Of a DNA stretch of 5,165 nt, positions 1-5,165 are shown piece by piece; the stretch's first letter is position 1, and every line of letters starts with the position of its first letter. Both the position numbers and the translations under genes were made by a program. Below the pieces are notes generated by a model, which worked only from the letters and a program-made list of their open reading frames with translations, had not been told where the DNA came from and did not search any database. This DNA is from Bacteroidota bacterium (lineage in GTDB: Bacteria; Bacteroidota; Bacteroidia; Chitinophagales; UBA2359), in NCBI GenBank assembly GCA_020629895.1, contig JAHDCM010000294.1, positions 1 to 5,165 of the forward strand, read 5' to 3'.

Positions 1-50
1 CCTGTTTTGAAGAAGTCGTGCCACCAATTGTTTGGAGAGTTATTTTTCAT
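1..50 (-). CDS. N-terminus of an unidentified gene, cut by the left edge
   Basis: An ATG at 50 opens a frame with no stop up to the window edge. The 16 complete codons read MKNNSPNNWWHDFFKT. The start lies 19 bp after the TAA of the TonB-dependent receptor on the same strand, with no promoter-like octamer between them, so the two are probably co-transcribed. There is no signal peptide; the polar, aromatic-rich start suggests a cytosolic protein. The W-W-x-x-F-F pattern recalls the first residues of some Bacteroidota class I SAM-dependent methyltransferases, but 16 residues are too few to assign a family, so this is only a hint. The leader just before the ATG is A+T-rich without a Shine-Dalgarno sequence, as is common in this phylum. 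Confidence 0.6.
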   Translation of the reverse strand, partial: MKNNSPNNWWHDFFKT

Positions 51-69
51 ATTAATTTATGGAATTAGT

Positions 70-2010
70 TTATAAAAAGGAATACGTTATCCCTCCCATT
101 AACCAACGATTAGGCATTTTAGCACCTAAGATATCTTGATATTGGGCATTAAAGATGTTGTGTACTTGCAAATTTAATCCAAAATTAGAAAAGGGACGAT
201 AGGCAAATCGTATATTCCAAACGGTGTATTGTTTTTCAAGCATTGTATTGATACTCGCAGCAGCTCTTTCGTCTCTTATTTTGTATAATCCACTAATTCC
301 AACATCAAATTTAGGGTTCATATAGTATGCATTGCTTGTCAATAAATGACCTGCGTGACTAGCAATATATACCGACACTTGTTCTTCTTTATTTTGTGTG
401 TTTAAGTAGGTGTATCCGATATTCCATTTTAGTCGTCCTGATCCCATTTCTTGCTCATGCCATGCTTCTAGTTCTAATCCTTTCGTTTTTACCTTAGCAA
501 TATTAGATGCCCAAAAGTAACTCGCATTTTCTAGCAAATTAGCATTATTAGGAATATTTTCGAAGTTAGTACTTACATAGTCAATTAAGTCGTCTGATTG
601 TCGGAAGAAAGCGGTTGTTTTTAGTTGCCAATGCTCATTAATACTATAATCGAAGCCAATTTCTTCAGACCACGCGCTTTCTGCCATAAGGTCTGGATTT
701 CCTAAGCTTCTCCCTGAAGTTAGATTTTCGAGATTGGTAGAAACATATCGCTCTGTATAATCAGCAGCTCGGATACTCCGTCCTGCAGATCCGCGAAAAA
801 CAATTTTGGATAATACATAAGACAGGTTTAATTGAGGAGTAAATTCTAAATCGTAGTTTTGATCATAGTCCGCTCTTACACTCGCGCTCAAGTTAAGTTT
901 TGTAGTAGGTCGATACACTGACATCACATACACTCCTCCATGCCAGTCCGCATGATTTCCTCGATCATTACTTTCAATCATTCGTCGATCAAGTTGTCCA
1001 CCTACTTTCAATGCCAACTGACTATTGAGTTGTTGTAGATGATTTATTTGTAAGTTGAAAAATTGTGTGATGTGTTTATTGGTAGAAGAAAAATCAGGGC
1101 TAAAAATGAATATATCAGTGTTGTATTTATAGGCAAGATTAATATCACTACTGCTATTGCCTTTCACTTTTTCTATTTGTAGTTGGTTCCACCAATTTCG
1201 AGTACGTTCAGTCGATTTATCAAAAGGGCTTGTTGTGTAAAAATAACGCGCACTGAAACGACGATCATCATAAGCCATTCTAGCGCGCAAATACCAATCT
1301 TTTTTCATTTGATACCCCATAGATAGCCCTGCTGTTTTCACATCAAAGTAGTTGCGATAAGCATCTAAGGTAGTTCCGTCAACCGTCTTTTCTGGGATTT
1401 CCTGTCCATCTGAATGATTCCACGTAAATCCACCTCCCACACTTAAACGATCTTCCTGCAAGTAAAAACCATGTTGTGAACGAACTAAGGCATTTTCTCC
1501 AAGATTAAACTCGCCACTTAGCTGTCTCTCTTGTGTGACATCTGTATTCGTAAACGTTTTCGTAATAATATGAATTACACCGCCTACTGCGTCTGCACCA
1601 TACATTGATGCAGCTGCCCCTCTTAAAATCTCAATTCGTTCAATTTCACTTGAAGTGATCGGGATATTATTATTAAAATGTCCTGTTAACGGATCATTTA
1701 ATCTCATTCCATCAACTAAAATCAATACTTGAGTGAAGGTACTTCCTCGCATCGTAATATCTCCTTGCACCCCAAACAAATTGCGCGATTGCACCTCAAT
1801 ACCTGGCAGATATTGTAGCAAATCATCTAACGAAGTGAAAGGTAGTTGTTTCAGGTCGGTAGCAGGGATAACAGTAATGTTTCTCCCTGTTTCTTTTACG
1901 GTCAGTGGAATTCGAGTAGTACTTACCTCAAGCGTATCCATTAAGATATTTTGTCCAAAACAATTATTTACAGATAAAACGAATAGCAAACACAACAAAA
2001 AAAATCTCAT
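70..2010 (-). CDS. TonB-dependent outer-membrane receptor, BtuB-like
   Basis: A 646-aa outer-membrane active transporter. Such receptors bind a scarce ligand (cobalamin, siderophore, haem or similar) at the cell surface and import it with energy from TonB-ExbB-ExbD. Residues 1-20 form a signal peptide with a long hydrophobic core and probable cleavage around CFGQ. A TonB box, DTLEVSTTR (25-33), follows almost at once and resembles that of BtuB. The plug domain spans about 40-150, with LPGIEV (68-73), MRGS (87-90), LVDGMRLND (98-106) and ERIEILRG (124-131), then the YGADAVGGVIHIITK block. The rest is a 22-strand-type barrel ending in an aromatic strand, TYSFL. The N-terminal carboxypeptidase-like domain common in Bacteroidota SusC-type receptors is absent, and no SusD-like partner is next to it. 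The frame stays open to a TTG at 2052, but that TTG lies inside the promoter octamer, so ATG 2010 is chosen. The ligand cannot be told; BtuB-like architecture is not proof of cobalamin. Confidence 0.93.
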   Translation of the reverse strand: MRFFLLCLLFVLSVNNCFGQNILMDTLEVSTTRIPLTVKETGRNITVIPATDLKQLPFTSLDDLLQYLPGIEVQSRNLFGVQGDITMRGSTFTQVLILVDGMRLNDPLTGHFNNNIPITSSEIERIEILRGAAASMYGADAVGGVIHIITKTFTNTDVTQERQLSGEFNLGENALVRSQHGFYLQEDRLSVGGGFTWNHSDGQEIPEKTVDGTTLDAYRNYFDVKTAGLSMGYQMKKDWYLRARMAYDDRRFSARYFYTTSPFDKSTERTRNWWNQLQIEKVKGNSSSDINLAYKYNTDIFIFSPDFSSTNKHITQFFNLQINHLQQLNSQLALKVGGQLDRRMIESNDRGNHADWHGGVYVMSVYRPTTKLNLSASVRADYDQNYDLEFTPQLNLSYVLSKIVFRGSAGRSIRAADYTERYVSTNLENLTSGRSLGNPDLMAESAWSEEIGFDYSINEHWQLKTTAFFRQSDDLIDYVSTNFENIPNNANLLENASYFWASNIAKVKTKGLELEAWHEQEMGSGRLKWNIGYTYLNTQNKEEQVSVYIASHAGHLLTSNAYYMNPKFDVGISGLYKIRDERAAASINTMLEKQYTVWNIRFAYRPFSNFGLNLQVHNIFNAQYQDILGAKMPNRWLMGGITYSFL

Positions 2011-2049
2011 AATAATAGGTAGTGATATTAAGAATGGAGCAATAGCGCG

Positions 2050-2057
2050 CAAAGATA
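2050..2057 (-). promoter_or_regulatory. Bacteroidota -7 promoter element (TATCTTTG) of the receptor gene
   Basis: On the minus strand the bases read TATCTTTG, an exact match to TAnnTTTG, the -7 element used by the primary sigma factor of Bacteroidota. Transcription would start a few bases downstream, near 2043, leaving a leader of roughly 33 nt before ATG 2010. No good -33 TTTG is seen 19-21 bp upstream, where the sequence is ATAATA-like, so the promoter may be weak or activator-dependent. The short leader leaves no room for a cobalamin riboswitch. Confidence 0.6.
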
Positions 2058-2194
2058 ATTAATACCACTACATTTCTATTATTAATAAGTAATTGGAAAG
2101 TAACTATTCGACGTTTTGGAAAGTATACATCCACTCTCCCCCCTATTAAGTAAAAAGAAGAAAGTTAATACAGATAAATGTACTTAATCATGTT

Positions 2195-2419
2195 CTATTT
2201 TCGTACTTTATGTTGTACCAACCATTCTTGCACCACATGTTCAGCAGCTTGTAAGGCATGGTCAATATTTCGATGTTGACTATTAGATTGCCAGATGATG
2301 TCGTTCTCAGTGGCAACAGTAACGAGCGCGCCGTTATAGGCGTCGTCGCCTAAATAAATTTCACCATATTTTTCTACGAAAGAACTCAATGAAGGATAAG
2401 CTTTTGCAAACTGAATCAT
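2195..2419 (-). CDS. Small hypothetical protein, 74 aa
   Basis: I do not recognise this family. The frame runs from ATG 2419 to TAG, and an in-frame stop four codons upstream makes this ATG the only reasonable start. No signal peptide or membrane segment is visible, so it is probably cytosolic. By eye it suggests a helix (about residues 2-18), then two strands (GEIYL and GALVTVATENDIIW), then an amphipathic helix (about 52-68, IDHALQAAEHVVQEWL), ending in a basic tail HKVRK: an alpha-beta-beta-alpha layout for a compact domain. This patterned composition supports real coding. It lies between the 588-bp gap and the receptor on the same strand, but the receptor has its own promoter and there is a 184-bp gap, so co-operation is not implied. 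No TAnnTTTG octamer lies close upstream; the nearest match starts at 2793. Confidence 0.72.
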   Translation of the reverse strand: MIQFAKAYPSLSSFVEKYGEIYLGDDAYNGALVTVATENDIIWQSNSQHRNIDHALQAAEHVVQEWLVQHKVRK

Positions 2420-2463
2420 TAGGAAAGGGTTTTAAAAGTTAAACGAAAATGACATAGGTGTCC

Positions 2464-2477
2464 ACCATATACCATAT
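2464..2477. repeat. 7-bp tandem repeat, two copies (ACCATAT)
   Basis: ACCATAT occurs twice head to tail, 45 bp upstream of the 74-aa gene start. It directly overlaps a short inverted repeat, GGTG-TC-CACC (2457-2466). Such a cluster could be a regulator-binding site for the small gene, but two short copies in A+T-rich DNA can easily arise by chance. Confidence 0.35.
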
Positions 2478-2574
2478 AGCTACCAACAAGATATTACATA
2501 GTTGTTTGTCTTTACGAAGGGGCAACTTGGGCTAAAGACATATCTTGAAAGTCACTATAAAATAATTAGTGTTA

Positions 2575-2607
2575 AATGGTTGGTCACTTTAATGTTGACA
2601 AACCACT
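2575..2607. repeat. Imperfect inverted repeat, 12-bp arms
   Basis: AATGGTTGGTCA (2575-2586) and TGACAAACCACT (2596-2607) match as inverted arms at 10 of 12 positions around a 9-nt loop. A smaller inverted repeat lies just beside it (CACTA 2553-2557 with TAGTG 2567-2571). On the minus strand the stem is followed by A+T-rich DNA without a clean T-run, so a terminator for readthrough from the acylase is possible but weak. Confidence 0.45.
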
Positions 2608-2715
2608 ATTTATTGCAGTAAAAAAATAATAGCGGGTTAGCTAAATTGAAAGATGTTTGATTGAATATCTCCAACAATAGGATGGTTAGTTTTATGAGTC
2701 ATAGGCACTTTAAAG

Positions 2716-2758
2716 GTTCCTAACAATGAGAGATATAATGGGTTATATGGCTAGGAAC
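2716..2758. repeat. Nested inverted repeats
   Basis: Outer perfect 7-bp arms GTTCCTA (2716-2722) and TAGGAAC (2752-2758) enclose an inner perfect 6-bp hairpin, ATATAA (2733-2738) and TTATAT (2743-2748), with a TGGG loop. The nesting gives a stem, an asymmetric internal loop (10 nt and 3 nt) and a second stem. It could be a folded RNA, a cruciform or the remnant of a small inverted-repeat element. Confidence 0.45.
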
Positions 2759-2783
2759 AGGCTTATACTTGTACGTTTGATAA

Positions 2784-2830
2784 CTCAAATTTAAGGGTAA
2801 ATAATGAGCTTTGAAACATTATTTTAAAGC
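2784..2830. repeat. Two abutting hairpins
   Basis: The first pairs CTCA (2784-2787) with TGAG (2805-2808) and ATTTA (2789-2793) with TAAAT (2798-2802) around an AGGG loop. The second pairs GCTTTGAAA (2808-2816) with TTTTAAAGC (2822-2830) around CATTA, nine pairs with one G-U if read as plus-strand RNA. They share the base at 2808, so both cannot be fully formed at their outermost pair. The G-U pair keeps the second helix intact only in plus-strand RNA; the minus-strand RNA would have an A-C mismatch there. Confidence 0.4.
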
Positions 2831-2853
2831 ATGACTATCGTTTTCAAACCCAA

Positions 2854-2864
2854 GCCGCTTCGGC
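2854..2864. repeat. G+C-rich mini-hairpin GCCG-CTT-CGGC
   Basis: A perfect 4-bp G+C stem with a 3-nt loop sits in the only G+C-rich islet (2846-2868) of an otherwise A+T-rich gap. It is not followed by a T-run on either strand, so it does not look like an intrinsic terminator. Its composition differs from the surroundings, which could point to a dispersed repeat. Confidence 0.4.
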
Positions 2865-3007
2865 GCACTTTGTTAGAAGACTAGATGCTTGACTAAACAC
2901 CTTGAAACAAGTACTGATTTACAATTATTTATAAAATATCAACAAATAAATATCATATTATGTTTAAGGGTTTCATTTTTTTTCAGAATTTTAGAATCTT
3001 GATGCTT

Positions 3008-5101
3008 TTAGCGTTCTCCAGGATGGTAATTCTCCTTCGCATTCTGCAAAATCGTCTCTTTATTGAGGGTCATCGTTTTTAGTTGCTGTTTCGCATATAG
3101 CTCCATCTGATCGGTATAATGTGGGCTATCTTTACGATTGGAAGCTCCATACGGATGTATTGTTTCAATCAATACCTCCCCATCCTCTTCGTAGCGCACT
3201 AACATAATATATGACTCTCCCATATTCACCCTAAATTTTCCTTTTTCGACTTCATACATAAACGAGGGAGCTAGGTTTTCAGGCATTCCACCAATCGGAA
3301 TTTCTTTATCTCCTCGAATGTGAAACTGCACTTTTCCTAACGGCACTTCCAATTTCCCATAGTGTTTCAACATATATTTTTTTGCCCAGCGCAATGCTTC
3401 AATATACACATCTTCAGGAATCGTATTGTGCAACTCTACACTAACTTCTCCCTCAATATGCTTCAATACCCGCACAATTCCAATCGCAAAAATAGTAGCT
3501 TGTTCGTTATCCTCCTGTGTACCTCGATCCCAGCGTTTTCCAACCTCCATCACATCTGTCAAATCGGGATATTTTTCAACATCTATATTCATCATCTCAT
3601 CCAAATTTTCGAGTACCCATGTATAAAAGGTAGATGAAGCATAATAACGATCATATTTAATAGTCTTTAGCTCCTCGTATGATAAAGTTGGATAGTCTTT
3701 TATCAACTCTTGAAAGCGGATACTCCGATTAGTTTCACTCAAATTAAAACCCATCGTAGGATCATAATCCTTCCCCTCTAAGTCTTCGTCTACATCAGTA
3801 GCCGAGAAGGGCGTATTATTGCAATTGTAGAGATAACCGCATTGAGGGTTGGTAATTTGAGGCAAATTTTCTAAAGGTTGAAATTTCGGTTCCCACACAA
3901 CTGCCGACGTATCACCAGGCAATAACCTACTCCAATCATAGTTTTTATTACGATAAGGAAAATGCCCATTACAGAGAAAGAAAATATTATCTTCCTTATC
4001 AGCATAAAGCACATTTTGAGTCGCCAATGCCTGCATATCTAAAGCCTCCTTAAACTCCTCCATATTTTGCGCCTTATTCATCCAATACCATTGCTCGGCC
4101 GCTTCCACATTAAACATTGCCGGATACCTTAACGCATAATAGCCCGATTTATTTTTGATCACAGTACCATGCTTACTCCAATAAAACGTCTTTTTGTAAG
4201 GCACTCGAATCGGGCCTACTTTTACTTTCAACTTCATTTTTCGCTCTTCCAACTTCAACCATTCCCCATCATATTTGTAATATTTTTTTTTCGTTGGATG
4301 CATCGTCAATTGATATACATCTGCCAAATCGGGGTAATTAGTCGTATGTGTCCAACCCAAATGCTCATTTGTTCCCACAAACAGTGTCACACCTGTCGAA
4401 AACTTCCCTCCAATCATATTCCACCCCTCCTCACTATGCACCGATGCCTCATACCAACCCAAAAAACCTTCCAATGGCTGGTGCGTATTCGATACAAGTA
4501 CTGTATTGCCTTCCTTCATTTTTTTTCGCTGCAAGGCAAAGCCATTCGAACCAGTGGTCATCAATGGTGGTTTAAAGGTCTTCATCTTGTCCGAAAAAAT
4601 ACGTCCAATACTATACACTGCATTCGATAAAGCAACTTGGGCCAACAAATACCCTTTAATAATTTCTCGCTCATTCGTTGGAAAAAGCCCCTTCCGCATT
4701 ACTTCTTTCGGATTGGCTTTTGCATAATCATTCAAGCTTTGTACACTCGCCTGCAACACCTTTCGAAACGTAGGAGAAAAAGCCGTTTCAAATTTTTCAT
4801 CCAGTACCTTATCAGGATTCGATAAAAACACCATGACATCCAAAACTGCCCCACCTGGGCCTTGTACCTCTGACAAGCGACTCTGCATGGCCAATAATGC
4901 TTCTTGAATACTGGTAAAGTCATCTTCACAATGCGCCCACATCAGTCCATACGCTGCTTGCGCATCGGTTTTAGCATAAATATGCGGCACGCCCCACTCA
5001 TCTCGAACAATTGTTACTTCTTTAGGGTCAATTCGCTCTTGTGCTTCTGCAAGAATCGAACAAGTAAGCATCAATATCAACAACCAAAATACCTGTTTCA
5101 T
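3008..5101 (-). CDS. Periplasmic penicillin/aculeacin/AHL acylase family protein
   Basis: A 697-aa Ntn-hydrolase (penicillin amidase superfamily) that would cut an amide bond to release an acyl chain; the natural substrate is unknown. Residues 1-20 form a signal peptide with an AEA cleavage motif, giving periplasmic export. The N-terminal family motif DEWGVPHI is at 34-41. The precursor should cut itself before Ser185 in TTGSNGFAL, giving an alpha chain of about 164 aa and a 513-aa beta chain with Ser as nucleophile. After it come NTHQP (205-209, usually NPHxP), WTHT (250-253), a probable oxyanion Asn region NCNNTP (426-431), and a C-terminal SPHYTDQ block (659-665). These fit the aculeacin/AHL acylase branch better than penicillin G acylase. 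The length is complete, slightly short for the family. An ATG at 5122 is in frame, but it lies only about 6 nt past the expected transcription start and would bury the signal peptide behind MREIKSY; ATG 5101 is preferred. Confidence 0.92.
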   Translation of the reverse strand: MKQVFWLLILMLTCSILAEAQERIDPKEVTIVRDEWGVPHIYAKTDAQAAYGLMWAHCEDDFTSIQEALLAMQSRLSEVQGPGGAVLDVMVFLSNPDKVLDEKFETAFSPTFRKVLQASVQSLNDYAKANPKEVMRKGLFPTNEREIIKGYLLAQVALSNAVYSIGRIFSDKMKTFKPPLMTTGSNGFALQRKKMKEGNTVLVSNTHQPLEGFLGWYEASVHSEEGWNMIGGKFSTGVTLFVGTNEHLGWTHTTNYPDLADVYQLTMHPTKKKYYKYDGEWLKLEERKMKLKVKVGPIRVPYKKTFYWSKHGTVIKNKSGYYALRYPAMFNVEAAEQWYWMNKAQNMEEFKEALDMQALATQNVLYADKEDNIFFLCNGHFPYRNKNYDWSRLLPGDTSAVVWEPKFQPLENLPQITNPQCGYLYNCNNTPFSATDVDEDLEGKDYDPTMGFNLSETNRSIRFQELIKDYPTLSYEELKTIKYDRYYASSTFYTWVLENLDEMMNIDVEKYPDLTDVMEVGKRWDRGTQEDNEQATIFAIGIVRVLKHIEGEVSVELHNTIPEDVYIEALRWAKKYMLKHYGKLEVPLGKVQFHIRGDKEIPIGGMPENLAPSFMYEVEKGKFRVNMGESYIMLVRYEEDGEVLIETIHPYGASNRKDSPHYTDQMELYAKQQLKTMTLNKETILQNAKENYHPGER

Positions 5102-5133
5102 ATATGATTTTATTTCTCTCATTAAAAACAGTG

Positions 5134-5141
5134 CAAATGTA
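5134..5141 (-). promoter_or_regulatory. Bacteroidota -7 promoter element (TACATTTG) of the acylase gene
   Basis: Minus-strand TACATTTG exactly fits TAnnTTTG. The start point would be near 5128, giving a leader of about 27 nt to ATG 5101, much like the receptor gene. The -33 element would lie at or beyond the window edge, so it cannot be judged. The leader is A-rich (GAGAGAAATAAAA), with no strong Shine-Dalgarno sequence. Confidence 0.6.
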
Positions 5142-5151
5142 CACTTTTTTA

Positions 5152-5165
5152 CAATGCGCGCATTG
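5152..5165. promoter_or_regulatory. Perfect 14-bp palindrome, candidate operator
   Basis: CAATGCGCGCATTG is identical to its reverse complement and ends exactly at the window edge, so it may extend one or more bases. It lies about 24-37 bp upstream of the expected acylase start point, overlapping the -33 region, where a dimeric regulator could block or recruit RNA polymerase. On the minus strand an A-run follows it, so it is not a terminator reading into the acylase. It could instead be the stem of a plus-strand terminator if a T-run follows outside the window. Confidence 0.45.

Larger units (their letters stand above)
2420..3007. other. 588-bp gene-free gap with scattered inverted repeats
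   Basis: No frame here resembles a gene; all six frames are broken by frequent stops. No tRNA T-loop motif (GTTCGA) or other RNA gene hallmark is seen. The stretch is A+T-rich apart from a G+C-rich islet at 2846-2868. It holds several short inverted repeats, listed separately, and two TAnnTTTG octamers on opposite strands (2772-2779 plus, 2786-2793 minus). No convincing rho-independent terminator follows the acylase stop: the nearest T/A runs lack a G+C-rich stem. The region could be a long 3' trailer, a leader for the 74-aa gene, a decayed repeat or an unrecognised RNA; the sequence alone does not decide. Confidence 0.6.

Noticed and set aside
1733..2062. 109-codon plus-strand frame opposite the receptor
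   Set aside because: It lies entirely opposite the receptor signal peptide and plug coding region, which has clear family motifs; it is an antisense shadow.
2058..2194. Cobalamin riboswitch upstream of a BtuB-like receptor
   Set aside because: The predicted transcript start leaves only about 33 nt of leader, and I see no riboswitch-like conserved core in the gap. The BtuB-like box alone does not show cobalamin transport.
2522..2532. GCAACTTGGGC shared with the acylase coding region near 4633
   Set aside because: An 11-bp match between two places in about 5 kb is expected by chance, and the flanks do not match.
2838..2880. Integron attC site (GCCGCTTCGGC hairpin followed by GTTAGAA)
   Set aside because: GTTAGAA does not fit GTTRRRY at its last base, there is no matching RYYYAAC at the other end, and no integrase or cassette array is present.
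2420..3007. tRNA, pseudogene or transposase remnant in the gap
   Set aside because: There is no T-loop motif or cloverleaf, frames are broken every few codons, and no translated stretch looked like a known protein.
2941..3007. Intrinsic terminator after the acylase stop
   Set aside because: A- and T-runs exist, but they do not follow a stable G+C-rich stem on the minus strand. ATTCT-AAA-ATTCT near the stop is a direct repeat, not an inverted one.
4169..4630. 153-codon plus-strand frame opposite the acylase
   Set aside because: It is antisense to the acylase active-site region, its composition is unlike a normal protein, and it has no promoter-like element at its start.

Overview
The window looks like chromosomal DNA from a Bacteroidota bacterium. 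The base composition is A+T-rich. There is a TonB-dependent outer-membrane receptor and a secreted Ntn-hydrolase acylase of the penicillin/aculeacin/AHL acylase family. The two large genes each carry a TAnnTTTG octamer (the Bacteroidota sigma-ABfr -7 element) just upstream, and no gene has a clear Shine-Dalgarno sequence. The genus cannot be named from this sequence.

Layout: every supported gene is on the minus strand, so transcription runs from right to left. From the right edge: (1) a 43-bp upstream region with a perfect 14-bp palindrome and a TACATTTG promoter element; (2) a full-length periplasmic acylase (5101 to 3008); (3) a 588-bp gap with no gene, A+T-rich, holding several short inverted repeats and one small G+C-rich islet; (4) a 74-aa cytosolic hypothetical protein (2419 to 2195); (5) a 184-bp gap (between 2195 and 2010) with a TATCTTTG promoter element; (6) a full-length BtuB-like TonB-dependent receptor (2010 to 70); (7) 19 bp further on, the first 16 complete codons of another gene that runs off the left edge.

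The receptor and the left-edge gene look like an operon. The acylase and the receptor each appear to have their own promoter, so a shared pathway is not shown by the layout. In both, the longest open frame begins upstream of the probable start. Promoter position and signal-peptide shape place the receptor start at 2010 and the acylase start at 5101.

I found no mobile element, CRISPR array, RNA gene or clear new system. The points most worth a second look are the palindrome at the acylase promoter and its partial likeness to a site at the receptor promoter, the hairpin-rich 588-bp gap, and the unusual residues after the acylase nucleophile.
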